Assembly: GCA_035252905.1 (NCBI GenBank) | Contig: DATFCQ010000051.1 | Coordinates: 3,557-67,556 of the forward strand | DNA length: 64,000 nt | Direction: 5' to 3' | DNA from: AP-15 sp035252905 | Lineage (GTDB): Bacteria; Pseudomonadota; Alphaproteobacteria; ATCC43930; CGMCC-115725 | Shown: positions 44,223 to 52,565 of the stretch, in pieces | Numbering within the stretch: position 1 is the first letter of the stretch | Layout of the letters: every line of letters begins with the position of its first letter | Made by a program: the position numbers and the translations under genes | The notes under the pieces: model-generated | What the model was told of the DNA's origin: nothing | The model's input: only the letters and a program-made list of their open reading frames with translations | The model's database searches: none

Positions 44223-44609
44223 TCAGGCCGCCGGCATGCGGTAAAGCGCGCATAGTTTGTTGCCGTCGGGATCGCGAAGGTAAGCGAGATACAGCGCGCC
44301 GGCGGCCCCCTGGCGCACGCCGGGCGGGTCTTCGATCGTCGTGCCGCCATTCGCGACCCCGGCTTTGTGCCAGGCGTCGACCTGTTTGGGATCGCTCATC
44401 GAGAAGCCGATCGTGCCGCCATTGGCATGGCTGGCCGGCTTGCCGTCGATCGGTCTCGACACCATGAAACGCCCGCCATTGTGCGTGTAAGCCAGCCGAC
44501 CCCTGGCGTCCTCGACACCGGGCTGACCGCCCATCGCGGCAAACAGGGCATCGTAGAATTTTTTCGACCGGGCGATGTCGTTGCTCCCGACCATGATATG
44601 GCTGAACAT
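44223..44609 (-). CDS. VOC (glyoxalase) family protein
   Basis: A 128-residue VOC-fold protein starting FSHIMVGSNDIARSKKFYDA, with GGTIGFSMSD in the middle and YLRDPDGNKLCALYRMP at the C-terminus. The metal-ligand set (His4 and the late Glu position, here Cys/Ala) looks incomplete at the C-terminal strand. It may thus be a binding protein rather than an enzyme. ATG follows GAGGAGAG. It is divergent from the luciferase-like operon on its right; the shared 187-base region may hold both promoters. Confidence 0.88.
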   Translation of the reverse strand: MFSHIMVGSNDIARSKKFYDALFAAMGGQPGVEDARGRLAYTHNGGRFMVSRPIDGKPASHANGGTIGFSMSDPKQVDAWHKAGVANGGTTIEDPPGVRQGAAGALYLAYLRDPDGNKLCALYRMPAA

Positions 44610-44796
44610 TCCCGCTCTCTCCTCGTCAGAGTCGCACGCGCCCGCCGCCTCCGCCCTGCGAGCAGAACACGGCTTGCAGGCTGCGGTCAGTATGACAGGG
44701 CGATGCTCGGCAAAAGAGAAAAATCTCTGCTCGACTTTGGTCCGACGCTCGCTTCAGTGTGTATGATTGCCGCCGGCACAGCATGAGGGTGAGCGG

Positions 44797-45840
44797 GTGA
44801 CGACAGCGAAGCCGCCGATACGCCTCGGCTTCTTCACCCGCCTGCTCGATCTGGCGGATGCGGCCGAGCGCTACCGCCTCGCCGTCGCGCAGATCGTGCA
44901 CGCCGAGCGCTGCGGCTTCGATTCCGCCTGGGTCGCGCAGCACCATTTTCACGAGGACGAAGGCGGCCTGCCGGCGCCGTTCGTGTTCCTGTCCCGGGTC
45001 GCCGCGCAGACCACGCGGCTCCGCCTGGGGACCGGGATCGTCACCCTGCCGCTGGAATTGCCGATCCGGGTGGCGGAGGACGCCGCGGTGCTCGACCTGA
45101 TGTGCGGCGGCCGCCTGGAGGTCGGGATCGGGCCCGGCGGCAATCTCTCGGCGTACACGGCGTTCGGCCTCGACAGCGCCGAGCGCACGGCGCTGTTGAT
45201 CCGGCATCATCGCGTCTTGTGCGATGCCTGGGCGGGGCGGCCGTTGCCCGGCGGCGCCCGCCTGTATCCGGCCAATCCCGGCCTCCTGGACCGCGTCTGG
45301 CAGGCCACCTTTACCGTCGAAGGCGCCCGGCGGGCCGGTGCGGCGGGCGACGGTCTGATGCTGTCGCGCACGCAGCCCCGGCCGGCGGGAGCGCCCCACC
45401 TGTCGCTGCCCGACATCCAGCATCCGATGATCGACGCCTATCTGGAGGCATTGCCGCAGGGCCGCGCGCCGCGCATCCTCGCCTCGCGCACGGTCTTCGT
45501 CGCCGACGACCGCAAGGAGGCGCTGCTTCTGGCGGAAATCGGCCTGAAGCGGCAGCGGACGCGGTACACCGCGATCGGCCGCACGGTCTTTGTCGAGGGC
45601 CTATCGGTGCACGACCAGATCGCCGCGATGGATATTCATATCGGCAATCCGGACGACGTGATCGCCTCGTTGCGGGCCGACAGCATACTGGCCCGCGCCA
45701 CCGACCTGACCGTTCAGGCGCATTCGATCGATCCGCCGCATCCCTTGATCCTGCGGTCGATCGAACTGGTCGCCGGCGTGGTGGCGCCGGCATTGGGCTG
45801 GATTCCGAGCGGCGGAGCGGCCGCGCGGCACATTGCCTGA
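44797..45840 (+). CDS. FMN-dependent luciferase-like monooxygenase (KPN_01858 family pattern)
   Basis: A 347-residue LLM-class flavin-dependent oxidoreductase: LGFFTRLLDLADAAERYRLA, WVAQHHFHEDEGGLPAPFVF, LGTGIVTLPLELPIR and GGRLEVGIGPGG. The combination with a CMD-domain protein and an AhpD-like protein immediately downstream is the recurrent three-gene set known by the KPN_01858, Avi_7170 and Avi_7169 family names (from memory). It probably oxidises an imported sulfur- or nitrogen-containing compound. GTG 44797 follows GAGGG; no upstream alternative has a better site. First gene of the operon. Confidence 0.87.
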   Translation: MTTAKPPIRLGFFTRLLDLADAAERYRLAVAQIVHAERCGFDSAWVAQHHFHEDEGGLPAPFVFLSRVAAQTTRLRLGTGIVTLPLELPIRVAEDAAVLDLMCGGRLEVGIGPGGNLSAYTAFGLDSAERTALLIRHHRVLCDAWAGRPLPGGARLYPANPGLLDRVWQATFTVEGARRAGAAGDGLMLSRTQPRPAGAPHLSLPDIQHPMIDAYLEALPQGRAPRILASRTVFVADDRKEALLLAEIGLKRQRTRYTAIGRTVFVEGLSVHDQIAAMDIHIGNPDDVIASLRADSILARATDLTVQAHSIDPPHPLILRSIELVAGVVAPALGWIPSGGAAARHIA

Positions 45841-45869
45841 CGGCGAGCGAGGGGAGGATAATCACAGGG

Positions 45870-46463
45870 ATGGACACGGACGTCATTGACGCGCTGGCCG
45901 GGATCAAGCCCGGCTCCGCATTGGACGCACTCCGCAACCGACGGCCGGATGCACGCGCGCAGGCGCAGGCCAGCTATCGCGCGCTGTTTGCGCCGGACGT
46001 TGCCGGCGGGGTCACCGCAACCGAGCGTTTCGCGGTGGCCGCCTTCGTCAGCGGTCTGCATGGCGACGCGGAGACCGCTTCGTTCTACGCCGCCGGCCTC
46101 ACCGCCGGCGGGGCATCGGCGGAATTGCGCGGCGCGATCGACGCGGCGATCGCGGCCGCCAAGGGGCACGGCCCCTATGGCGGCTATCCCGCCGGCCCGC
46201 TGAACCGCGAGGACGCCGCCGGACCGACCTATCGTGTCGCGGCGGAAACCCGCCGGGCGCTGGGATCGCGTCTCGCCGCCGCGTTCGCGCACATGCATCT
46301 GCTGGTGTTCCATCCGCGCGACGCCGCGCCGGAGGCGCTGCAGGCCTTATTGGATGCCGGCTGGTCGACGACCGACATCGTGATGTTGTCGCAGATCGCC
46401 GCCTTTCTGTCGTTTCAGATCCGGGTGGTCGCCGGCCTGCGCGCCCTGGCGGGCGCCGCCTGA
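45870..46463 (+). CDS. CMD-domain protein (Avi_7170 family pattern)
   Basis: A 197-residue protein related to carboxymuconolactone decarboxylase/AhpD folds but without a CxxC redox pair. Landmarks are VIDALAGIKPGSALDALRN, TATERFAVAAFVSGLHGD and STTDIVMLSQIAAFLSFQIR. It starts 29 bases after the luciferase-like gene and ends 15 bases before the AhpD-like gene, so all three are in one operon. It is presumably the partner half of the AhpD-like protein; biochemical role unknown. Confidence 0.82.
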   Translation: MDTDVIDALAGIKPGSALDALRNRRPDARAQAQASYRALFAPDVAGGVTATERFAVAAFVSGLHGDAETASFYAAGLTAGGASAELRGAIDAAIAAAKGHGPYGGYPAGPLNREDAAGPTYRVAAETRRALGSRLAAAFAHMHLLVFHPRDAAPEALQALLDAGWSTTDIVMLSQIAAFLSFQIRVVAGLRALAGAA

Positions 46464-46478
46464 CACACGAGGTCAACC

Positions 46479-47086
46479 ATGCCCGACACGATCCTTGAAC
46501 CGCCGCCGCACACGGTTCCCGCCGTCTTCACCCGGGCGCTGCTCGATTGGCTGCCTTGGCTCGAACCGCTGGCGGTCGAGGCCCTGACCGAACGGCATAG
46601 GGCCGGCCTGGTGGACGCCGCGCGGGTCAAATCGCCGTATTTCCGGCTGCTGGCGCGCGACCCCGACGCATTGCGGGCGCGCACGCTGACCGACAAGGAC
46701 ATCTTCTACAATACCGATGCCGGCCTGCCGCGGGCCGAACGCGAACTGGCCGCCGCCGCGACATCGCGGTTCAACGGCTGCATCTACTGCGCATCGGTGC
46801 ATGCGCGGTTCTCGGCGACCTATTCGAAGCGCGAGGACGACGTGCAGCGGCTGTTGGACGACGGCATCGGCGCCGTCTCGGCGAGCGCTGGAATGCCATC
46901 GTCGCTGCCGCGGCGGCGCTCAGCACGACGCCGATCGCGTTCGGACCGCAGCATGTGGAGCGGCTGCGTCGCGCCGGGCTGGACGATCTGGCGATCGCCG
47001 ACGTGATCCATGCCGCGGCCTTCTTCAACTGGGCCAACCGGCTGATGCTGTCGCTCGGCGAGCCGGCCATGGCAGCCGGAACCTAG
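46479..47086 (+). pseudogene. AhpD-like alkylhydroperoxidase (Avi_7169 family pattern), frameshifted
   Basis: The first 132 codons encode a normal AhpD-like protein with the redox motif CIYCASVH (CxxC). Then the frame turns Arg/Ser-rich and stops at 47,006. One base must be missing (or two added) near 46,875-46,880. The frame that follows gives ERWNAIVAAAAALSTTPIAF (continuing GPQHVERL), ADVIHAAAFFNWANRLMLSL and ends at TAG 47,084-47,086, a convincing family C-terminus. Thus the gene is intact apart from a single-base shift. Either a real recent mutation or a sequencing error at GCCGTCTCGGC. Last gene of the luciferase-like operon. Confidence 0.85.
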
Positions 47087-47252
47087 CGCAAATTGCGCAT
47101 CGGTTTGCAGGAGGTCTTCCTGCCGAGGGCAATTCGGCCCAGCGCCCGGGCTGCCGGCGACACCCGGCTCCAAAGCCTCCCGGAATCGGCTGGCGGTTCG
47201 GAGGGAGGGCACGATAGGCTTGCCGAGACCTCGCTATACGGAGGAGGCCGAT

Positions 47253-47612
47253 ATGAGGGTCTTGATCAAGAGCGCGTGGGGCTCCGACGAATCGACAAAG
47301 GCTGCCTTTGCCTTTCTTCACGCCAACGCCTTCGCCGAGGCCGGGCACGAGGTCCAGATTTTCCTGCTCGGCGAGGCCGTAAACCTGATCAAAACGGAGT
47401 TGATGAACGCCGTAACGCCGGTCGGGTGGCCGCCTCTGTCCGAGATCATGTCAAAAACGATAGGACATGGGATTCCGATCAACGTCTGAACCGCGTGCTC
47501 ACGGGCCCGTGCGGTCCGCGACAGCGATCTCGAAGGCAAAAATGCCCGATTTGTGACTCCTCCGGATCTGGTCGCTCTGGTCGAATGGGCCGACAAGGTT
47601 CTGAGCGAGTGA
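47253..47612 (+). CDS. DsrE-family protein, candidate selenoprotein (in-frame TGA at codon 79)
   Basis: A 119-residue DsrE/TusD-fold protein if TGA 47,487-47,489 is read as selenocysteine. Before the TGA: MRVLIKSAWGSDESTKAAFA, then GHEVQIFLLGEAVNLIK and GIPINV. After it, in the same frame: TACSRARAV, DSDLEGKNARFVTPPDLVAL, VEWADKVLSE and a TGA stop at 47,610. The motif becomes Sec79-x-x-Cys82, where family members normally have Cys-x-x-Cys or a single Cys. The ribosome site GGAGGAGG is strong. A GGUC-bearing hairpin follows at the right distance. DsrE-like proteins are among the predicted bacterial selenoprotein families from metagenomes (recollection). A plain nonsense mutation is the alternative. 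Confidence 0.78.
47508..47520 (+). promoter_or_regulatory. candidate bacterial SECIS hairpin
   Basis: The sequence CGTGCGGTCCGCG begins 18 bases after the in-frame TGA. It can fold as UGCG-GUC-CGCG or CGUG-CGGUC-CGCG, in either case exposing GGUC/GUC at the tip. The apical loop lies about 22-27 bases from the TGA. Bacterial SECIS elements (e.g. fdhF) are small hairpins just after the UGA with a GU in the loop, bound by SelB. The stem here is short (4 bp), so this is suggestive only. Confidence 0.5.
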
Positions 47613-47638
47613 TTGTGTTCTCAGTGTATAACAATTTC

Positions 47639-48901
47639 TCAGATCACGCGATTTTCTGCCAGAACCGAAAGCGCGCCGCGAGACAACCCCATTTCGTCGC
47701 AGAAGATTTCCGCGTTGTGCTCGCCGATCAGCGGGGCCCGTCTGGAGATCCGCCAGGGAGAGCCGTTATAGAGGGCGGCCTCGCCCGGATAGAGGAAGCT
47801 GCGGCCGAGTTCCGGATGTTCCACCTCTTTCCAGAAGCCGCGGTCATGCAGATGGGGGTCGTCGAGGAGGGCTTCCGGGGCGCGCACCGCCCCCCAGGTG
47901 AAGCCGCGTTTCTGGGCCGCGTGATAAACCTCCTCGGCCGGCAGACTGGCAATGAAATTGGCGACGAGATCGTCGATGATATGGGACGCGCTCGCCGCAA
48001 TGACCGCCGGGTCCCGGTATTTGGGGTCCTTGAGATCGCCGGCCATGCCGTAATTGTCGAGCAGATCCGCCAGTTCGCCGACATAGTTCGGGGTCAGCCG
48101 GCCGGCCACCAGCGCCGTGACGTAGGTGCCGTCACTGGCGCGGAACTGGGTGCGAGGCGTCGGACCGGCGGCATGATGGCGACCGGTCTGCCGTCGCAAT
48201 ACCTCTCCGCGGTACAGGTAATTGGCGATCGCCGCCTCGGTCGTCAGGGCGCAAGCCTCGTGGATCGAGGCGTCGATGGATTGCCCTTGCCCGGAAACCG
48301 TCCGATGGACCAAAGCGGCCATGATCGCGATATAGGCGAAGTGACAGCCCATGTGCCAGGCGTTGCCGCCGCCCGGAGCAATCGGCGGCGCATTCGGCGC
48401 GTCCGCCTCGTCATAGCCGCAGGACGCCATCTGCCCGCCTGCCGCCATGTGGAGCAGGTCGCTGGAGAGGTAGTCCCGCCAGGGGCCGGTCTGGCCGAAC
48501 GGGGTCAGAGAGCACAGGATCAGCCGCGGGTTTTGCTTGCGGAGAGAGTCGTAATCGAGCCCCAGCGAGGCCAGGAAGCCCGGTCGGAAGGTTTCCAGAA
48601 TGATGTCCGCCGTCGCCGCCAGACGCTGGAAAAGCCCTATTCCGTCCGCAGTTTCCAGATTGAGGGTGATGCCCCGTTTGGAGGTATTGTAGTACCAGAA
48701 CGACAGGCTGCGCTCCGGGTGCGGGATATCGTCGAGAAAGGGCCCGATACGGCGGCTGGGCTCGCCGCCGGGGGGTTCGATCTTGACGATTTCGGCTCCG
48801 AGATCGCCGAGAAGCTTGCCGCAGAACTGGCCGGTTTCGTCGGCAAGTTCCAGGACGCGGAGGCCGGCGAGCGGGCCGGGCCGGGTTTCGGGGTCGGTCA
48901 C
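47639..48901 (-). CDS. class III CoA-transferase, subunit resembling the N-half of the fused enzyme
   Basis: A 420-residue CaiB/BaiF protein: LAGLRVLELADETGQFCGKL, RRIGPFLDDIPHPERSLSFW, candidate catalytic Asp148 in SSDLLHMAAGG. It matches the N-terminal half of the 870-residue protein at 14,072 (same RRIGPFL, PERSL.FW and DL.H.A.GG order). The GTG start overlaps the stop of the next CoA-transferase by 4 bases, so the two are translated together and likely form a heteromer, as in BbsE/BbsF-type succinyl-CoA:benzylsuccinate transferases. Last gene of the minus-strand operon. Confidence 0.9.
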   Translation of the reverse strand: MTDPETRPGPLAGLRVLELADETGQFCGKLLGDLGAEIVKIEPPGGEPSRRIGPFLDDIPHPERSLSFWYYNTSKRGITLNLETADGIGLFQRLAATADIILETFRPGFLASLGLDYDSLRKQNPRLILCSLTPFGQTGPWRDYLSSDLLHMAAGGQMASCGYDEADAPNAPPIAPGGGNAWHMGCHFAYIAIMAALVHRTVSGQGQSIDASIHEACALTTEAAIANYLYRGEVLRRQTGRHHAAGPTPRTQFRASDGTYVTALVAGRLTPNYVGELADLLDNYGMAGDLKDPKYRDPAVIAASASHIIDDLVANFIASLPAEEVYHAAQKRGFTWGAVRAPEALLDDPHLHDRGFWKEVEHPELGRSFLYPGEAALYNGSPWRISRRAPLIGEHNAEIFCDEMGLSRGALSVLAENRVI

Positions 48902-50223
48902 CGGAGCATCTCGTCCAGGTAAGGAAAGCGCGCCCGCTCCCGCGGCCAGAATGTGCCGTCGGCGAACCCGGCGCACAGGTCTTCATGGCTGCAGCCCAAC
49001 AAGCCCTCGACGATCTCCCTTGTGTGCTGCCCGATCAGCGGGCTCGGCAAATGATTGAACGCCGGGGTTTCGGACAGTTTGAACGGGGCATTCTGTACCT
49101 TGTGCTCTCCGAGCGCCGGGTGCTCCATCGCCCGATACATCTCGCGGTGGCGCAATTGCGGGTCGTGCTCGACCCGGTCTTCGGCGCTTTGCACCGGAAG
49201 GGCGCGAACGCCGGCAGCCTGGCAGCGCTCGGTCAATTCGTACTTCCCCAATGTCGTGCTCCACATTTCGATCGACTCGTCCAACTCCTCCTGGTGCTGC
49301 AGGCGGGCTGCGATCGTGGCGAATTTCGGCGAGGCGGCCCAGGTCGGGGCGCCCATCACCTGCACCAGCCGTCGCCATTCCTCGTCGCAACAGCAGACGA
49401 TCACGCACCAATCGTTGTACCCGCCGGGATAGGTGCGATAGGCATTGTGGGGTGCGACCGTCGGCCCGCGGTAATTGTTGACCAGCGGCGTACCGGGCCA
49501 ATGCGCGCGGTTGCCGGGAGGATAGCCGGCGCGGCGCGTTCCCCGCCCGTTGACCGTGAAGTCCAGCAGCGCCGGGCCGTTGAGCGGAACGCTCGCCACC
49601 ATCTGGGACAGGTCGATGTGCTGGCCCTGCCCCGTCCTGTTGCGATGGTAAAGGCCGGTGAGGGCGCACATCGCCCCGTACATGCCGCCGGTATCGTCCA
49701 TATACGACCAGCCCCAACCGGCCGGCGGTTTGTCCGGCAGGCCGGAGATGGAGGTCAGTCCCGAGACCGCCTGGGCGACGGGACCGAAGGTCGTGTAAGG
49801 GTGATGCCGGCCGGTATGACCGTAGCCCGACATCGACACATAGACGATATCGGGTTTGATCCGGCGCAGCTCCTCGTAGCCGAGGCCCCAGTTCCGCAGC
49901 ACCCGCGAGCTGAAATTCTCGATCACGAGGTCGGAGACGGCGATCAGCCGCCTGGCGATCTCCAGGCCCTTGGCGCTGCGCACGTTCAGGGTGAGGCTCT
50001 TCTTGTTGACGTTGGTGTCATTGAAGTTTCCCGAAGTGTTCAGATTGACCTCGAGATGCTGCGGGGTGGTGGTGCTGGGCAATCTGCCGCGCTCGTTCTC
50101 CGGCCACTCGATCTTGATGATCTCGGCTCCGAGGGCGCCGAGCCAGCGCGTCGCCCACGGCCCGGCCCGCACCCAGCTGAAATCCACCACGCGAATGTTT
50201 TCGAGGGCTCGCGGTCGAGACAT
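48898..50223 (-). CDS. class III CoA-transferase, subunit resembling the C-half of the fused enzyme
   Basis: A 441-residue CaiB/BaiF protein starting MSRPRALENIRVVDFSWVRA. At the catalytic position it has TTFGPVAQAVSG with Gly147 in place of Asp, exactly as in the C-half of the fused protein. It also shares the QSAEDRVEHDPQLRHREM segment with it. It may be a non-catalytic or substrate-binding subunit whose partner supplies the Asp. ATG 50223 follows GGAGGACG; a much longer open frame upstream is non-coding. It lies 32 bases after the 50,256 gene. Confidence 0.9.
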   Translation of the reverse strand: MSRPRALENIRVVDFSWVRAGPWATRWLGALGAEIIKIEWPENERGRLPSTTTPQHLEVNLNTSGNFNDTNVNKKSLTLNVRSAKGLEIARRLIAVSDLVIENFSSRVLRNWGLGYEELRRIKPDIVYVSMSGYGHTGRHHPYTTFGPVAQAVSGLTSISGLPDKPPAGWGWSYMDDTGGMYGAMCALTGLYHRNRTGQGQHIDLSQMVASVPLNGPALLDFTVNGRGTRRAGYPPGNRAHWPGTPLVNNYRGPTVAPHNAYRTYPGGYNDWCVIVCCCDEEWRRLVQVMGAPTWAASPKFATIAARLQHQEELDESIEMWSTTLGKYELTERCQAAGVRALPVQSAEDRVEHDPQLRHREMYRAMEHPALGEHKVQNAPFKLSETPAFNHLPSPLIGQHTREIVEGLLGCSHEDLCAGFADGTFWPRERARFPYLDEMLR

Positions 50224-50255
50224 CGCATCGTCCTCCGACCGGGATCGGGCCTCTG

Positions 50256-51476
50256 TCACCGCCGCTCCCCCGGCGATGCGGCCGTCACCCCGGCTTCTGC
50301 GAGGCGGGCGATCTCCTCTGCGGCGAACCCGGCCTCGCTCAGCACTTCGGCAGTGTGTTCGCCGATGCGCGGCGGCTGCCGGCGAAGGCCCGGCCTCTGC
50401 CGGTCGCCGCCGAACTCGACCGGCAAGGCCGGCAATCCCGCGATCCTGCCGTCCTCGCCGCCAAAGCGGGAGATGAACACGTCGACCAGTCCGCCGGTCG
50501 CCAACAGATGCGGGTCGTCGAACAGATCGCCCGGCTGCCCGACCGGCGCCCAGGACACGTTCGCCCGCTCGCAGCGGCGCGCGACCTCGTCCTGCGGCAG
50601 TGTCGCCAACGCCTCCTGCAGGGCCGGGATCAGCCACGCCCGCTCAGCCAGTCGCATGACATTGGTGGCGAGCCGCGGATCGGCCGCCAGGTCCTGCAGG
50701 CCGAACTCCTCGACAAAGCGGGCCCATTGCTGATCGCTGGTGACGCCGATGAACAACTGGCCGCCGCCCGCGGTCCGGAACACCTCATAAACCGCCCAGG
50801 CGCCGCGCCGCGTCGGCATCGGCCGCGCGTCGAGACCGGTGGCGGCCATGCCGGCCATATGGGTGCTCATCAGGAAGGCGGCGCTCTCGAACAGCGCGCT
50901 CGATACGCGCTGACCCGTGCCGGTGATCTCGCGCTCGCGCAAGGCGGCCTCCACCGCGATGACGCCGAACAGGGCGCCCATGATGTCGATGACCGAAGCG
51001 CCGGCGCGGAGCGGCTGCCCGGGCGGCCCGGTCATGAAGGCGAGACCGGTGTGGAACTGCACGACTTCGTCGAGCGCCGGGCGGTGCTCGTAGGGACCAG
51101 CGAGATAGCCTTTCAGCGCGAGATAAACGAGGCGCGGATTGAGCGGCGCCAATTGCTCGTAGCCGCAGCCGTTCCGCTCCATCGTGCCGGGCCCGAAATT
51201 CTCCAGCACGACATCGACGGTCGGGACCAGGCGGTGGATCACCGCCTGGCCTTCCCGGCGTTTCAGATCGACCGCGAGGCTGCGCTTGTTGCGGTTGAAG
51301 GCCGCAAAGAAGCCGGCGCCGAAACCGCCCAGTCGGCGGGTATGGTCGCCGCCCGGCGCCAACTCGACCTTGACCACGTCGGCGCCAAGCTCGGCGAATA
51401 CCAGCCCGGCCGTCGGTCCCATGACCGTATGGCTGAACTCCAGGACCCTGATGCCGGCCAGCGGCGTTGCCGGCAT
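50256..51476 (-). CDS. class III (CaiB/BaiF) CoA-transferase
   Basis: A 406-residue single-domain CoA-transferase with LAGIRVLEFSHTVMGPTAGL, NRNKRSLAVDLK and catalytic Asp136 in ALDEVVQFHTG. This is the subgroup often annotated succinyl-CoA:acid transferase. Its ATG overlaps the stop of the HMG-CoA-lyase-like gene by one base. Together they suggest a pathway in which a branched 3-hydroxy-3-methyl acid is first linked to CoA and then cleaved to acetyl-CoA (inference). Confidence 0.93.
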   Translation of the reverse strand: MPATPLAGIRVLEFSHTVMGPTAGLVFAELGADVVKVELAPGGDHTRRLGGFGAGFFAAFNRNKRSLAVDLKRREGQAVIHRLVPTVDVVLENFGPGTMERNGCGYEQLAPLNPRLVYLALKGYLAGPYEHRPALDEVVQFHTGLAFMTGPPGQPLRAGASVIDIMGALFGVIAVEAALREREITGTGQRVSSALFESAAFLMSTHMAGMAATGLDARPMPTRRGAWAVYEVFRTAGGGQLFIGVTSDQQWARFVEEFGLQDLAADPRLATNVMRLAERAWLIPALQEALATLPQDEVARRCERANVSWAPVGQPGDLFDDPHLLATGGLVDVFISRFGGEDGRIAGLPALPVEFGGDRQRPGLRRQPPRIGEHTAEVLSEAGFAAEEIARLAEAGVTAASPGERR

Positions 51477-52438
51477 CAGGCCGCCGCCCGGCGGCGGAAC
51501 GCGTCGAGGCTGCCGGCGTGAATCAATTCGCCCGGCAATTGGTGCCCGACGATCTCTTCGGCCATGCGTCCGACCTCGATCAGCGCGTCAAGATCGACGC
51601 CGGTGTCGATGCCCATCTCTTCGCACAGCAGCACCAGTTCCTCGGTGCAGATGTTGCCGGCCGCTTTCGGCTGACCGGCGAAGGGGCATCCGCCGAGGCC
51701 GCCGACGGTCGAGTCGAACTGCGTCACCCCCATCTTCAGCCCGGCATGCGCGTTGGCGACCGCCAATCCGCGCGTGTCGTGCAGATGCAATGCAATCGGC
51801 ACCTCCGGCCAGCGGCTGCGCACCTCGCCGAGCACGCGCTCGATGCGCATCGGCGTCGCCCACCCCATCGTGTCGGCGAGCGAGAAGTATTTGATCTCGG
51901 CGCCGGCCTCCTCGGCGATCGCGAGCCCGTCCTCCAGAGTCGAGACGACCTGCGCCGGCGCGATGTCGCCCTGGTAATTGCAGCCGAACGCCGCCATCAC
52001 GCCGATGCGCGGCACCGCGACCCCGTTTTCGAGATGCAAGGCGGTCTGCTTCTTCATCGCCTCGACGTTTTCTTTGTGGCTGCGATGCAGGTTCTTCTGC
52101 GTGAACGCCTCGGACGCGGTCAGCGCGATCGAGCCGGTGATCGTCAATTTGTTGCGAAACACCAAGGCGCGGTTGAGGCCGCTCGCATTGAACCACAGCG
52201 CGGTGTAGTGCACGCCGTCCTTCGGCGTGAAGCCCGACACCACGTCTTCCGCATCCGCCCAGCCCGGAACGATGCGCGGGCTGACGAACGAGGCGGCCTG
52301 GATGTGATGCAGGCCGGTTTCGGCCAGAGCCTCGATCAATTTGATCTTGTCCGCGGTGCCGATCGGGCCGGGTTCGATTTGGAAACCCTCGCGCGGGCCT
52401 TCCTCATGGATGTCCACATGCTTCGGGAGATCGCTCAT
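51476..52438 (-). CDS. hydroxymethylglutaryl-CoA lyase-like protein
   Basis: A 320-residue HMGL-like TIM-barrel enzyme: Arg16 in HEEGPREGFQ, metal-binding His218/His220 in IALHLHDTRG and the signature GGLGGCPFAG with catalytic Cys251. It cleaves HMG-CoA or a related acyl-CoA to acetyl-CoA and a keto acid or ketone. The presence of the mobile-loop Cys supports true lyase chemistry. It is cytosolic. The ATG has a moderate site. The operon partner downstream is a CoA-transferase; upstream are two luciferase-like enzymes. Confidence 0.93.
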   Translation of the reverse strand: MSDLPKHVDIHEEGPREGFQIEPGPIGTADKIKLIEALAETGLHHIQAASFVSPRIVPGWADAEDVVSGFTPKDGVHYTALWFNASGLNRALVFRNKLTITGSIALTASEAFTQKNLHRSHKENVEAMKKQTALHLENGVAVPRIGVMAAFGCNYQGDIAPAQVVSTLEDGLAIAEEAGAEIKYFSLADTMGWATPMRIERVLGEVRSRWPEVPIALHLHDTRGLAVANAHAGLKMGVTQFDSTVGGLGGCPFAGQPKAAGNICTEELVLLCEEMGIDTGVDLDALIEVGRMAEEIVGHQLPGELIHAGSLDAFRRRAAA

Positions 52439-52565
52439 CGTGTCTTCGCCTTGTCAGCGATTGGGGAATGAGGGAGGTGCATCAAGCCCTGAAAATGCCG
52501 CCTGGTCCAGTCCGCAGTTTGCTCCCTGCGCTCCACATTTTCCCTCCCGGCGCCGTTGCGGAGCG

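Noticed and set aside
47490..47516. Longer GC stem directly after the TGA (ACCGC...GCGGT) as the SECIS
   Set aside because: Its apical loop would begin only about 9 bases after the TGA, too close for a bacterial SECIS; the GGUC hairpin at 47,508 fits the spacing better.
50224..50637. N-terminal extension of the CoA-transferase at 48,898 to 579 residues
   Set aside because: The extra residues lie opposite the neighbouring gene in the wrong frame and are Arg/Gly-rich; ATG 50223 has a strong GGAGGACG site and starts at the family N-terminus.
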